Origin: Streptomyces mangrovi
Lineage (GTDB): Bacteria > Actinomycetota > Actinomycetes > Streptomycetales > Streptomycetaceae
DNA: 64,000 bases
Assembly: GCF_900114215.1 (NCBI RefSeq)
Contig: NZ_FOSG01000006.1
Location: forward strand, 270,073 to 334,072
Reading direction: 5' to 3'
Of this stretch, positions 1 through 8,280 are shown in pieces. The position numbers were made by a program, and so were the translations under genes. A model generated the notes under the pieces. The model had not been told where the DNA came from. It searched no databases and worked only from the letters and a program-made list of their open reading frames with translations. The stretch's first letter is position 1. Each line of letters opens with the position of its first letter.

Positions 1-366
1 CTGCCCGTCCCGAGCCCTGCGCAGATCCCCGAAACCGTGCTCGACGAAAATGTCCACACCGTCCGTGGCGATCCGCTTCGACACCAGGCCGTAGGGGGTG
101 GCGAAGGCGTTCCGCACGGCCGCCGCGGCCTCCCTGATCCCGCTCATCCGCAGGCCGAGCGAGCGCAGGGACCGCAGGACGTGAGCTTCGGCCACGGCGA
201 CGAACGGTACCGAGGGCTGCCCCCTCCGTACCGGTTCCACCTGGTGCACCAGAGGGGCGCCGGCGGCCTTCCCCTTCAGCCAGGACGCGAGGGTCGATGA
301 CGGAATCTCCAGGCAGGAAGAGGTTTCCGCAGGCGTCAGCAGTCCGTCCGTGAACCTGTCGACCAT
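1..366 (-). CDS. DUF433/VapB45-like antitoxin-type protein, 3' end cut by window edge
   Basis: The visible 122 residues begin at ATG 366, which has GGGAGG six bases upstream. An N-terminal helix-turn-helix-like segment (LTPAETSSCL...STLASWLKG) is followed by VPFVAVAEAHVLRSLRSLGL and MSGIREAAAAVRNAF. This order is the pattern of the N-terminal half of DUF433 / VapB45-type proteins, where the segment serves as a DNA-binding antitoxin domain. That family assignment is from memory and not checked. The C-terminal part lies beyond position 1, as would any PIN-like (DUF5615-type) toxin that usually follows. It is the third gene of a leftward group with the RHH and HTH/zinc-ribbon genes. A toxin-antitoxin role is inference. 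Confidence 0.6.
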   Translation of the reverse strand, partial: MVDRFTDGLLTPAETSSCLEIPSSTLASWLKGKAAGAPLVHQVEPVRRGQPSVPFVAVAEAHVLRSLRSLGLRMSGIREAAAAVRNAFATPYGLVSKRIATDGVDIFVEHGFGDLRRARDGQ

Positions 367-409
367 GATCGACCTCCCGTTGTCGTCAGGCCTCGCACCG
401 TTACGTGCA

Positions 410-742
410 TCAGCCTCGCGCAGCTTCTCCGGGGTGGTTCCGTGCGGTCGTGCGGCGGCGGTCGTGCTCGGTGTCGAGGTCTTCCAGTTCCCGCAGCGCC
501 GCAGCGCGCTCGCCCTCGGTGACCGGCCCGTGTTCATCCTCCAGCCAGTCGACCAGCTTCCGGAACCGGCCCTGCTCCCGGTCCTGCTCCCGCTTCAGGC
601 GCAGCGCCTCGGTGAAGTACGCCGACAGGCCGCGCTCGGCTGCTTTGGGCCGGAGCTCCTCCAGGAGGTCTTCCGGGATCATCACGGTGACCTTCTCGGC
701 TGCCGTGCGGGGCCTCGTGCCCGGTGAATCAGCCGGTCGCAC
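410..742 (-). CDS. Ribbon-helix-helix (CopG/Arc-type) antitoxin-like protein
   Basis: A protein of 110 residues starting at GTG 742 and overlapping the end of the upstream gene by 14 bp. Residues about 17-50 (KVTVMIPEDLLEELRPKAAE then LSAYFTEALR) fit a ribbon-helix-helix fold: a short beta strand followed by two helices, as in CopG-type antitoxins and small repressors. The rest is a charged helical tail (REQGRFRKLVDWLEDEHG) of the kind that often binds a toxin. It lies 43 bp upstream of the DUF433-like gene, probably in one transcript. The partner toxin is not identified here. Confidence 0.65.
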   Translation of the reverse strand: MRPADSPGTRPRTAAEKVTVMIPEDLLEELRPKAAERGLSAYFTEALRLKREQDREQGRFRKLVDWLEDEHGPVTEGERAAALRELEDLDTEHDRRRTTARNHPGEAARG

Positions 743-1646
743 GGAGTTCCTCGCGCTCCATGCGGCAGTCGCGGCACAACTGGCCGGGCCGGGCCGCGCG
801 GATGGCGCGTTCGCAGCCGTCGCAGGTCTGGAGGGGCAGGACGGCGGGCTTGGCGGGCGACGGGGCCAAGGCGGGCGCGGGCAGGGGCGGCTCGCCGAGG
901 CGGAAGGCCAGGATGCGGGCCGGGCGGGCCAGGAGCCGTTCGGGCAGGCCGGCGGTGAGCGTCTCGGTGATCCGGGCGGGGGACACGCCTGCCGCGAGCC
1001 ACCGGGCCACGTCCGGGGCGAGCCGGGCGGCCTCGCTCTCGGAGAGGATCAGCCGGGGATCGGCGGCGCGGAGGGAGGCCAGGACCCGCACCGCGTCCGG
1101 ATCGGCCTCGCCGAGTGGAGCAGGTGGAGCCTGCGGCGACCGCACCACGGCCGGGAGCGGGTCCGGGGGAGCGGCGGCCGGAGCTGGAGCAGACGGCAGA
1201 GACGCCGGGTCGGAGGCCGTACGCGGCGCGGGCACGCGGACGGGCGCGGGACGGGGTCGGCGGCCGGGTGGTGGGGTCGGGTCCGGGTCGTCGTCGCCCG
1301 GCGGTACGTCGTGGAAGTAGGTGCGGGTGCGGACCCGGCCGTCCGGCCCGCGCTCGCGCCGCCGCTCCAGGTGCCCGGACGCCTCCAGCTCCCGCAGGGC
1401 CCGGGAGATCAGGATCTCGCCCTCGGAGAAGTGCTCGCACAGCGCGGTGATGCTCACCGGAGCACCGTCCGGCAGGGATGCGATGTAGGCCGCGACCCCG
1501 ATGGTGACCGCGCTGCCGGGCCGCTGGGCGAGCGCGTTGGCGAGGACGGTGAAGTTGGCGGTGAGGCGGGTGCGTACGTGGATCACGCCGGATGTCGGCG
1601 TACCGGCGCGGGCGCGCGAACGCGCGCTAAACTGCGAGTCAGCCAT
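729..1646 (-). CDS. HTH / zinc-ribbon DNA-binding protein
   Basis: A protein of 305 residues from ATG 1646; an in-frame upstream ATG at 1775 exists, but MADSQFSARSRARAG is the usual beginning of this Streptomyces family as recalled. Residues about 25-110 form a winged-helix domain (VSITALCEHF...ILISRALRELEASGHLERRRE). A proline-rich linker follows, then a C-terminal four-cysteine zinc ribbon (CDGCERAIRA...CRDCR). Such proteins are typical of accessory DNA in Streptomyces and resemble replication-initiation or helix-turn-helix proteins. No strong Shine-Dalgarno is visible. It heads the leftward group with the RHH and DUF433 genes. Its function is unknown. Confidence 0.65.
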   Translation of the reverse strand: MADSQFSARSRARAGTPTSGVIHVRTRLTANFTVLANALAQRPGSAVTIGVAAYIASLPDGAPVSITALCEHFSEGEILISRALRELEASGHLERRRERGPDGRVRTRTYFHDVPPGDDDPDPTPPPGRRPRPAPVRVPAPRTASDPASLPSAPAPAAAPPDPLPAVVRSPQAPPAPLGEADPDAVRVLASLRAADPRLILSESEAARLAPDVARWLAAGVSPARITETLTAGLPERLLARPARILAFRLGEPPLPAPALAPSPAKPAVLPLQTCDGCERAIRAARPGQLCRDCRMEREELRATG

Positions 1647-1848
1647 CGGGAAGGTCTCTGCTTCCTGATCGGTGAGGCCCTCGATCGGGATGCCAGTCCC
1701 GGCCGGGGGCCGCAACTTTTTGCGGTTGTCTCGGTGAACGTAACCACCCGCTTTTCGAACCTGCAAGCTCGCCACCCGTACGGGTGACGAGGGGAAAGGG
1801 TGGGTGGGTGGGAGGTTCTTTCTCCCGGTTCTTTAGGGGAGTTCGTGG

Positions 1849-1882
1849 CCCGCCGGACCCTCGTGGGCGAGGGTCCGGCGGG
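1849..1882 (-). terminator. Hairpin terminator after the DUF397 gene
   Basis: A perfect 15-bp stem (CCCGCCGGACCCTCG and its complement) with a TGGG tetraloop lies 36 bp beyond the stop codon of the leftward DUF397 gene. There is no T-run, as is common for high-G+C actinobacterial terminators. Confidence 0.75.
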
Positions 1883-1917
1883 ACCAGGGAGCCGACGCAC
1901 ACCGGCCCCCGGATCGC

Positions 1918-2133
1918 TCAGGCGCGGCGGTCGGCCTTCAACTCGCCTATGAAGGAAGCCCAGGACGCCGGCGGGAATGCCAGCACCGGCCCGTGCGGGG
2001 CCTTGCTGTCACGGATGGGGACGATGCCGGGGAAGCCGTCGGCCACCTCCACGCAGTCGCCACCCTCCTGGTTGCTGTAGCTGCTCTTGCGCCACTCGGC
2101 GCCGCTGAGATCGGGACGGGACACTCGCTTCAC
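1918..2133 (-). CDS. DUF397 domain protein
   Basis: A protein of 71 residues with the DUF397 signature: W-R-K-S-S-Y-S-N (SGAEWRKSSYSNQ), GGDCVEVAD, PIRDSKAPHGPVLAF and a final W-x-x-F-I. GTG 2133 has GGAGG six bases upstream. DUF397 proteins almost always accompany an XRE regulator in Streptomyces (bldB/whiJ-like loci) and are thought to modulate it, possibly by direct binding. Here the XRE reading frame runs 125 bp into this gene. Confidence 0.9.
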   Translation of the reverse strand: MKRVSRPDLSGAEWRKSSYSNQEGGDCVEVADGFPGIVPIRDSKAPHGPVLAFPPASWASFIGELKADRRA

Positions 2134-2950
2134 GGTTGTCCTCCAGCGCGGATCGGATCATGTCGAGCGACATGAGTGGGGGCAGGGCTGCCGCCCGCAG
2201 TCGATCGTATGTCTCCCTGTACGGCCTGATCTCCGCCGGTTCCTCGACGAGTTGGCCGTAGTCGGCGCCTTCCGTGTAGACCGTCTCCGAGCCGTCCGGC
2301 ATCGTCAGCAGGGTCAGGGACCCGCCCAGTGCGCCATGCTCGCCCTGGTCGAACGGCAGCACCTGCACGGTGATGTGACGCTCCTCGGCCGCTTCGAGGA
2401 GGCTCGCCAACTGGTCCCGCATGACGGCTCGGCCTCCGATCGGACGCCGCAGCACCGACTCGTCCAGGATCACCCACAACTCCGGGGTGCCAGGTGACCA
2501 GAGCCTTGCCTGCCGCCCGATCCGGGCCGCGACGCGTTCCTCCAACTGTTCCTTGCCGCTGAGCGTCCGGCCGACGCTCAGCAGGGCCCGCGCGTACTCC
2601 TCGGTCTGGAGCAGGCCGGGCACCACATGTGCCGCGTACTGCATGATGACCGAGGCCCGTTCCGCGTACTCCATGAACCTGCGCGACCAGTTCGGGAACG
2701 TCTCGCGGTAGACGTACGGCCACAGGTCGACCAGCAGGTCGTCCGCTCCGAGGGCGTCGTCCAGCGTGCGCGCCAGCTCAAGCGTCGGTCTCGCCCCGGA
2801 GGCCCGCTCGACCTGGGTGATCCGGCTGGCGACCACATGCGCCTTCTCGCCCAGTTCCGCCTGGGTCAGCCCGGCGGCGACGCGGAGTCTGCGCACCCGC
2901 GAGCCGAACAGGGCTGCCATCGACGCTCCGGGATCAACATCCTTGGCCAA
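2009..2950 (-). CDS. XRE-family regulator with DUF5753 sensor region
   Basis: An N-terminal HTH (VRRLRVAAGLTQAELGEKAH...SRITQVERA) is followed by the long DUF5753-type region with PGLLQTEEYARALL, VILDESVLRRPIGG and the conserved motif around ADYGQLVEEP. Family members usually begin D-x-D-P-x-A-S, so TTG 2950 (GGAAG seven bases upstream) is preferred; ATG 2920 is the alternative. WhiJ-like regulators of this class act with DUF397 partners and RsbW-like ATPases in developmental control. The frame does not stop near the DUF397 start, as it normally does. It continues 125 bp further with an unfamily-like tail (VPSRSQRRRVAQEQ), which suggests a lost stop or an indel. Confidence 0.8.
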   Translation of the reverse strand: MAKDVDPGASMAALFGSRVRRLRVAAGLTQAELGEKAHVVASRITQVERASGARPTLELARTLDDALGADDLLVDLWPYVYRETFPNWSRRFMEYAERASVIMQYAAHVVPGLLQTEEYARALLSVGRTLSGKEQLEERVAARIGRQARLWSPGTPELWVILDESVLRRPIGGRAVMRDQLASLLEAAEERHITVQVLPFDQGEHGALGGSLTLLTMPDGSETVYTEGADYGQLVEEPAEIRPYRETYDRLRAAALPPLMSLDMIRSALEDNREASVPSRSQRRRVAQEQLQQPGGWRLRGGGRRLPRHRPHP

Positions 2951-3090
2951 AACATCACTTCCGTTTCTTACGTGCTGGAAGGTAAGGCTTCCTCCCCTTC
3001 CGAGCCTAGGCTCGCCGGTCGATCCTGAAGCACGGAACGTAATGATCCGCCTACGTTGCGGATCGAACGAGGAAGCGAAGGACGGCTTTC

Positions 3091-3561
3091 GTGCTGATGA
3101 CGACGACCACGCCCGACGAGGAACCGCAGCCGGGCGCGGCACACCCGGGAGGTCCCGAACCCCGGCTGTTCACCATGCGGTTCACGTCATCCGCCAAGGG
3201 GGCGCGGCTGGCCCGGAAGCTCGCCGTGCGGCGCATGGAGGAGTGGGGGTGGCCGGCCGCGTCGGACACCTCGTGCACCGTCTCCCTGCTGGTGGGCGAG
3301 CTGGCCGCCAACGCGGTGCGGCACGGCCGCGTGCCCGGACGCGACTTCCGTCTCGCGCTCGAAGTGCGAGGGGAGGCGATCCGTATCGAGGTCGCGGACG
3401 CCTCCCCCATCCCGCCTCCGGCCGCCCCGCCCTCACCGTCCGCCGACGAGGAGTCGGGGCGCGGCCTGCTCCTGGTGGACATCCTCGCCACCCGCTGGGG
3501 CGCGGTCCCGCGCGACCCCGTCGGCAAGACGGTCTGGGCGGAGGTGGCGACTACCGGTTGA
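3091..3561 (+). CDS. Anti-sigma-type ATP-binding protein (HATPase, RsbW-like)
   Basis: A protein of 156 residues with a GHKL ATPase fold. It carries a degenerate N-box (LLVGELAANAVRHGR), a D-box region (EAIRIEVADAS) and a G-box (ESGRGLLLVDILATRWG). This is the family of Streptomyces serine kinase/anti-sigma factors that bind sigma factors or phosphorylate anti-anti-sigma proteins. GTG 3091 is used as the start; ATG 3097 is equally possible. It is divergent from the XRE/DUF397 pair, a standard conserved trio. Its 3' end overlaps the convergent tautomerase-like/YHS gene by 11 bp. Confidence 0.85.
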   Translation: MLMTTTTPDEEPQPGAAHPGGPEPRLFTMRFTSSAKGARLARKLAVRRMEEWGWPAASDTSCTVSLLVGELAANAVRHGRVPGRDFRLALEVRGEAIRIEVADASPIPPPAAPPSPSADEESGRGLLLVDILATRWGAVPRDPVGKTVWAEVATTG

Positions 3562-4216
3562 GCGGAATCCCGTGCTCGTCGGCGAAGGTCCGTCGGCACA
3601 GGCCATGGCAGAAGCCGTACAGGGTCCCTTCGTGCACCAGTGTGAGCGTGGAGTCGTCGAGCTCCACACTCATGCCGCAGACCGGGTCGACCAGCCTGCC
3701 CTGCCGGGAGCCCGGGTCCGGGGCCTGAGCCTGGGCCTGGCGACCGGTGGCGCTGTCACGGTACGGCCGGGAGACGAGTTCCATGAGATCCAGGCTGCTC
3801 ACGGCCCTCCCGTGGACCCCAATGCCGCCCTCGGAGACGCCGTCCACGAGGATGACCGCGTGCGGCTCGCGCCGTACCCGCTCGGGGTCGCGGCCGGCGG
3901 CCCGTTCGGTCTCGGCCAGGACGTCGGTGATGATCTCCACGGTGTGGCCGCTCACGTCCTTGCGCCACGATGCCGGGACGGTGACCCGTACCAGGTAGCG
4001 CGGTGGGTCCGCCGGATCCGATGCAGGCCTCTGGCCGAGCACCCAGGTGGCGGGCTCGTGCACGAGGACCTGGGTGATGGCGCGCTGGGCGTCGATGACC
4101 TCGACGGCGTGGCTGTCGTCCTCGACCATGAGCGTGTCGACGATCCGGCGCCCCAGCGCCTGCCGCTCCTCCTCACTCAGCGAGCCCCTGGGCACGTACA
4201 CCTCGATCAGCAGCAT
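3551..4216 (-). CDS. Tautomerase-like domain fused to a YHS metal-binding domain
   Basis: A protein of 221 residues from ATG 4216 with a GGAG Shine-Dalgarno. Residues 1-150 look like the tautomerase/4-oxalocrotonate family (LLIEVYVPRGSLSEEERQALG, VILVDGVSEGGIGVHG), but residue 2 is Leu, so the catalytic Pro-1 is missing. Residues 174-221 form a YHS/TRASH-type domain (DPVCGMSVELDD, YGFCHGLCRRTF) with Cys180, Cys203 and Cys207, which suits metal binding. I do not know a standard function for this fusion; a metal-sensing or metal-carrying role is a guess. It is a single gene divergent from the DinB/pseudogene side and converges on the ATPase gene. Confidence 0.65.
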   Translation of the reverse strand: MLLIEVYVPRGSLSEEERQALGRRIVDTLMVEDDSHAVEVIDAQRAITQVLVHEPATWVLGQRPASDPADPPRYLVRVTVPASWRKDVSGHTVEIITDVLAETERAAGRDPERVRREPHAVILVDGVSEGGIGVHGRAVSSLDLMELVSRPYRDSATGRQAQAQAPDPGSRQGRLVDPVCGMSVELDDSTLTLVHEGTLYGFCHGLCRRTFADEHGIPLNR

Positions 4217-4381
4217 CCCGTGCTCCTGTCGCGCGATCGGCTGTCGGCGTACCCACCACTATGCCCCGGAGGGTTCTGCGTGGCATCCGGGGACATCGGA
4301 CAAACAGGATGCTCATGCCTCAGTGCATCGGCGGGCAGGCCCCCGCACGCCCCGGTCACCTCCGCGGCGCGCGGGTGCCGC

Positions 4382-4909
4382 TCAGGGGCCGGTAGTGCCG
4401 TCTATGCGTTCCCGCAGCAGGTCCGCGTGGCCGTTGTGGCGCGCGTACTCCTCGATCAGGTGGACCAGGATCCAGCGCAGCGATACCTCCTCGCTGCCCA
4501 GGTGCGCGGCTTCCTGCTCGGAGAGCCTGCCGGTCGCATCCAGCGAGGCGCCGGCGGTCAGCTCGCGTCCCCGCGCGACCTCGGCGCGCCAGGCGGCCAG
4601 CGCCTCGTCGATGCCGCGCTCGGGGGTGAGCCCGAAACCGTCCCGGCCCGCATCCGCGTGGACCGGGGGCACATCGAGACCGGCGAAGATCCGCTGGAAC
4701 CAGTTGCGTTCGATCTCCGCCAGGTGCTGGACCAGGCCCAGCAGCGTCATCGACGACGGCTCCAGCGGGGCGGTACGGAGGCCGCGGTCGTCCAGCCCCG
4801 AGCACTTCAGCACCAGGGTCTCGCGGTGGAAGTCCAGCCAGCCCTCCAGCGTGGTCCGTTCGTCGGCGCGCGCCGGCGGGACGGTGCGTTCGTGCGGTGT
4901 GGTGGTCAT
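4382..4909 (-). CDS. DinB-family protein (DUF664-like)
   Basis: A protein of 175 residues with the four-helix DinB/YfiT fold pattern: an N-terminal helix ([19 protein letters not shown]), [20 protein letters not shown], and a C-terminal [19 protein letters not shown]. The histidines in the last two helices are the usual metal ligands. Family members are thiol- or metal-dependent transferases or hydrolases, mostly uncharacterised. ATG 4909 overlaps the TGA of an upstream, apparently frameshifted gene (ATGA), so the two were probably coupled in translation. Confidence 0.8.
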   Translation of the reverse strand: MTTTPHERTVPPARADERTTLEGWLDFHRETLVLKCSGLDDRGLRTAPLEPSSMTLLGLVQHLAEIERNWFQRIFAGLDVPPVHADAGRDGFGLTPERGIDEALAAWRAEVARGRELTAGASLDATGRLSEQEAAHLGSEEVSLRWILVHLIEEYARHNGHADLLRERIDGTTGP

Positions 4910-5189
4910 GTGCTTCCTCTCTCCAGGCTCTCCTCGGACGTCCTCCCGTAGATCATCCCCGAAACGGGGCCGGTGCCGTCGTCATGGCTGTCCACCGGAA
5001 CCTCCCGGTACGACAGACCTCTGGGGAGCACCGAGACCACCAGACGGGGATCGGGCTGCCACCACGGCCATTCCAGAGCCAGGTGATCCAGTCCGAAGTC
5101 CGAAGTCCGAAGTCCGTTGCCCGGGGCTCGGTGAACGGACAGGTGATGGACAGTACGTCGCCGACCCGGAAGTCCGCATCCCTTGCCAC
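4906..5189 (-). pseudogene. Small gene thrown out of frame by a 7-bp repeat, upstream of dinB-like gene
   Basis: Two protein-like stretches lie in different frames on either side of a heptanucleotide repeat. From GTG 5189 one reads ARDADFRVGDVLSITCPF and TEPRATDFG. After the repeat, another frame reads DHLALEWPWWQPDP, then [17 protein letters not shown] and SGMIYG, ending in a TGA that overlaps the DinB ATG. Removing two 7-bp units (or adding one) joins the halves into one protein of about 90 residues. The gene is therefore either a pseudogene or a phase-variable gene caught in the off state. I do not recognise the family. In the 499 bp between the DinB start and the serine hydrolase (4910-5408) I see nothing else except promoter-type sequence from 5190 to 5408. 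Confidence 0.5.
5091..5116. repeat. 7-bp tandem repeat (GTCCGAA), 3.7 copies
   Basis: Three full GTCCGAA units plus GTCCG. The unit length is not a multiple of three, so each copy gained or lost shifts the reading frame of the leftward gene that spans it. A different but similar heptamer array lies at 49276-49336. Confidence 0.9.
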
Positions 5190-5408
5190 GGGGCCGGATC
5201 AGGGCGTGACCAGGGGAAGTCCGCGTACGGTTCGAGTTCACCGGCGCCCGGTGCCCGGTGACCTGAGCTGTGCCGAGGTTCATGGAGTGGCCGATACGCC
5301 AGGTGCCGGGGAGGCCATCTGCGTGCGGGACGGGGCAGGGTGAAACCGGGGTCCGTTCCAGGGTGGCCCCCGATGTCCGGACGTGGATCCGTCGGCAGTG
5401 TGGGAGAC

Positions 5409-6611
5409 ATGATTTCACCTCGTACCTCCCGGAGAGCCTTTGCGGGCGCTGCTCTGTCAGGGGCGGCTGCGCTGGCAGTCCCCGCTGTGCTGCCCGTACG
5501 CCGTGCCGCCGCCTCGCCCGCGCCGCTCCCGCCACTGAGTCCCGCCGCTCTGCGGGCGGCGATCGGCGACCTGGAGCACCCCCCGGCGACCGCGGCCCAG
5601 CTGCGCGTCGGCGGCACGGCCGGCTCCTGGTACGGCACCTCGGGGGTGGCCGACATCATGACGCGGCGGTCGGTGACAGCGCGCGACAGGATCCGGATCG
5701 GCAGCGTCACCAAGGTCTTCGTCGCCACGGTGGTGCTGCAACTGGTGGCGCAGGGACGCATCGCCCTGGATACGCCGGTGCGGCGCGTCCTGCCGGGGCT
5801 GCTGCCGGCCCGGTTCGGGGCCGTCACCGTGGCGCACCTGCTGAACCACACCAGCGGGCTGCCCGACCACGTCGGCATCCCGGAGCCGCAGACCGCGGAG
5901 GAGGTGTTCCGCCACCGCTTCGACCACTGGACGCCACGGGAGTGGGTGGCCACGGCGACGCACGGTCCGCTGAGGTTCGCCCCGGGCACCCGGCAGGAGT
6001 ACCGCGGTATCAACTACACCCTGGCCGCACTGGTCATCGAGGAGGTGACCGGCCGTCCGTACGGACAGGCCGTCGCATCCCGCATCCTGCGCCCCCTGAG
6101 CCTGCCACGCACTGCCGTGCCCGGCGGCGGCGATCCGCACATCCACGGCCGGCACGTGCACGGCTACCTGGCCATGTCCGACGGCCGCCTGCGGGACATC
6201 ACCGTCCACGACCAGTCCGCCGGCCGGGGCGAAGGCGACATGATCTCCACCACCGACGACCTCGACCGGATGCTTGTCGCATTGTTCTCCGGCGTACTGC
6301 TCCCACCCGACCTGCTCCGGCTGATGTTCACCCTGCCACCGGGAGACGTGCGCATGGTGGACGGTTCCCCGGCCCGTTACAGCACCGGGCTGCAGCGGGC
6401 CACCGTCAACGGCACCACCCTCTGGGGCAAGACCGGCGAGACCTACGGCTACAAGACCGCCGCGTTCTCCACCCGCGATCGGCGGCGCCGCTTCGTGCTC
6501 GCCTATCACCCCACGACTTTCCGCACCGGTGAGGAGAGCCGGATGGTTGCCCGCGTCGCCGACCTGCTCACCCGCACCCCCGGCCGTCGCAGGCCCGCGT
6601 CCCCGAGCTGA
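5409..6611 (+). CDS. Tat-exported serine hydrolase (beta-lactamase / D,D-carboxypeptidase type)
   Basis: About 400 residues from ATG 5409; an in-frame ATG at 5373 is possible. A twin-arginine signal ([20 protein letters not shown]) is followed by an alanine-rich hydrophobic core, so export by Tat and extracytoplasmic action are likely. The class C/PBP4* fold motifs are present: SVTK (catalytic Ser and Lys), a YRGIN segment in the Tyr-x-Asn position, and GKTGETYGY as the KTG box. Family members hydrolyse D-alanyl peptides, beta-lactams or esters; the substrate is unknown. It stands alone, with a bidirectional hairpin after it. Confidence 0.85.
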   Translation: MISPRTSRRAFAGAALSGAAALAVPAVLPVRRAAASPAPLPPLSPAALRAAIGDLEHPPATAAQLRVGGTAGSWYGTSGVADIMTRRSVTARDRIRIGSVTKVFVATVVLQLVAQGRIALDTPVRRVLPGLLPARFGAVTVAHLLNHTSGLPDHVGIPEPQTAEEVFRHRFDHWTPREWVATATHGPLRFAPGTRQEYRGINYTLAALVIEEVTGRPYGQAVASRILRPLSLPRTAVPGGGDPHIHGRHVHGYLAMSDGRLRDITVHDQSAGRGEGDMISTTDDLDRMLVALFSGVLLPPDLLRLMFTLPPGDVRMVDGSPARYSTGLQRATVNGTTLWGKTGETYGYKTAAFSTRDRRRRFVLAYHPTTFRTGEESRMVARVADLLTRTPGRRRPASPS

Positions 6612-6718
6612 CATGGCACAACAGGCGCGACGCGCCGGCCTCGGCGCCCGGCGCGAGCGCGAACTGCTCGCCGCCCTCGGCTGAGGATCGGGGAGCACCC
6701 GGACGGACGGCGGCGGCA

Positions 6719-6744
6719 GGCGCCGGGCGGCGGGGCCCGGCGCC
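6719..6744. terminator. Bidirectional hairpin between convergent genes
   Basis: A perfect 10-bp stem (GGCGCCGGGC and its complement) with a 6-nt loop sits between the ends of the rightward serine hydrolase and the leftward methyltransferase. Confidence 0.65.
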
Positions 6745-6757
6745 CAGCGTCCGTGCC

Positions 6758-7426
6758 TCAGCCGGGGCGTTTGGCCATGACGACCACGCCCGGGCCGGTC
6801 TGCTCCTCGGCGGGGAGGCGGAGCTCGGCGACCGGGTGCAGGCCGGCCCGCTCGATCAGCTCCACGAGCTGCTCCGGCCGCCACTGGTGCGTCGTCCAGC
6901 GGACGGGCACGCCTCCGTATGCCTCGGTGCGCGCGATGTCCTCGTCGCCGACGTGTGTCGCCGTGATGAGGTGCCCGCCCGGCTTCAGGGCGCGCGCGAA
7001 CATGGCGAGGACCTGGGGGAGGACGTCGCGGGGGAGGTTGAACAGCGACCACCACCCGAGCACGCCGCCCAGGGACGCCTCGCCGAGGTCGAGGTCGGTG
7101 GCGGAGGCGACGTCGAAGCGGCAGTGCGGGTAGAGGCGGCGCGCGTTCTCGATCATGCGGGGGGAGAGGTCGACCCCGGACACCTCGAGTCCGCGTTCGG
7201 CGAGGTAGGCGGTCACCGTTCCGGGGCCGCAGCCGACGTCGAGGACGGGCCCGAGGCCGTGCACGGTGTCGGCGAAGGCGTCGATCGAGGCCTTGAGCCA
7301 GGGATGGGTGCGGATGTCGCCGCATCCCGTCGTCCGGACCATGTGAACGTAGTTGTCGGCCACCCGGTCGTAGGACTCACGGACCGTGTCGAGATCGGCC
7401 GGGCGGTCGATGGGGTGTAAGCGCAT
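6758..7426 (-). CDS. Class I SAM-dependent methyltransferase
   Basis: A protein of 222 residues with the Rossmann methyltransferase motif I (VLDVGCGPGTVTAYLAERG), the acidic motif II end (VSGVDLSPRMIENAR), motif III (ALKPGGHLITATHV) and an N-terminal SYDRVADNYVH typical of small-molecule methyltransferases. The start is ATG 7426: a -10 box TATCCT (7438-7433) lies exactly 6 nt upstream, so the transcript is probably leaderless. The substrate cannot be told. It is divergent from the CBS-BON gene. Confidence 0.85.
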   Translation of the reverse strand: MRLHPIDRPADLDTVRESYDRVADNYVHMVRTTGCGDIRTHPWLKASIDAFADTVHGLGPVLDVGCGPGTVTAYLAERGLEVSGVDLSPRMIENARRLYPHCRFDVASATDLDLGEASLGGVLGWWSLFNLPRDVLPQVLAMFARALKPGGHLITATHVGDEDIARTEAYGGVPVRWTTHQWRPEQLVELIERAGLHPVAELRLPAEEQTGPGVVVMAKRPG

Positions 7427-7602
7427 CGGCCGAGGATAGGACAGCCTTCCCTGGTCACGGGACCGTCGGCCTCCCCGGCGGGCCGAACGGCACTGGCCAC
7501 CGGAGCGGCGCGGTGTTGTCATGGGGAGGGAGGACGGCGACGGCGCGGACCGGCCGGCGAGGGCGCGGCGGCCGGCGCCGTGACGCGGAGGAGGCCGATG
7601 CC

Positions 7603-8247
7603 ATGCTGTACCGCCACACGGTCGGTGACGTGATGACCGAGGACGTGGTCACCTTCCGCCCCGACACGCCGCTGTCGGAGGTCGCCGCCCTGCTGGACGC
7701 CAACGACATCGTCTCGGCCCCGGTCGTCGACGCCGACGGCGCTCCCGTCGGCGTCGTCTCCGCCTCCGACGTGCTGCGGCACGAGACCGGCATGCCCGAC
7801 CCGCAGGGCCAGGACGGGGACGACGAGCGCCCCTGGGGCAAGGCCCGGGCCCGGACCGCGGGCGCGCTCATGAGCAGCCCCGTCTTCACCGCCCGCGCCG
7901 ACTGGGCGATCCCCCGGGTCGCGCGGGAACTGCGCGGGCGGCACGTCAAGCAGCTGCCGGTGGTCGACGAGGACGGGCTCCTGGCCGGCATCGTCACCCG
8001 CAGCGACCTGCTCGACGTCTTCATCCGCTCCGATGCCGAGATCCGCGAGGAGGTCGAGCAGGACGTCCTGGGGGACATCCTCGACCTGGACGAGGACGCC
8101 GTCGCGGTCGACGTCCGGGACGGCGTCGTCACTCTTCGGGGGGACGTGCCGGAAGCGCGTCTCGTGCCGGTGGTCGTGGCCCTGTGCCAGGGCATCGACG
8201 GGGTCGCGGGGGTGGACGCCCGCCTCGCCGCCGCCCGGGCGGGCTGA
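7603..8247 (+). CDS. CBS-pair and BON domain protein
   Basis: A protein of 214 residues from ATG 7603, which follows a GGAGGAGG Shine-Dalgarno. Two CBS domains come first: TVGDVMTEDVVTFRPDTPLS...GVVSASDVL and AGALMSSPVFTARADW...GIVTRSDLLDVFI. A C-terminal BON domain follows (VAVDVRDGVVTLRGDVPEARL). CBS pairs bind adenosyl nucleotides and BON domains bind membranes or lipids. This architecture recurs in actinobacterial dormancy (DosR-like) regulons. A paralogue with the same architecture lies at 45100-45819 inside the nitrate island. Confidence 0.85.
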   Translation: MLYRHTVGDVMTEDVVTFRPDTPLSEVAALLDANDIVSAPVVDADGAPVGVVSASDVLRHETGMPDPQGQDGDDERPWGKARARTAGALMSSPVFTARADWAIPRVARELRGRHVKQLPVVDEDGLLAGIVTRSDLLDVFIRSDAEIREEVEQDVLGDILDLDEDAVAVDVRDGVVTLRGDVPEARLVPVVVALCQGIDGVAGVDARLAAARAG

Positions 8248-8280
8248 GCGCCGCGCCCCGGCCCGGGTCCGACGCCGGGC

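Noticed and set aside
6613..6684. A 23-residue frame (MAQQARRAGLGARR...) after the serine hydrolase
   Set aside because: Too short, no ribosome-binding site and no context; probably chance or a remnant.
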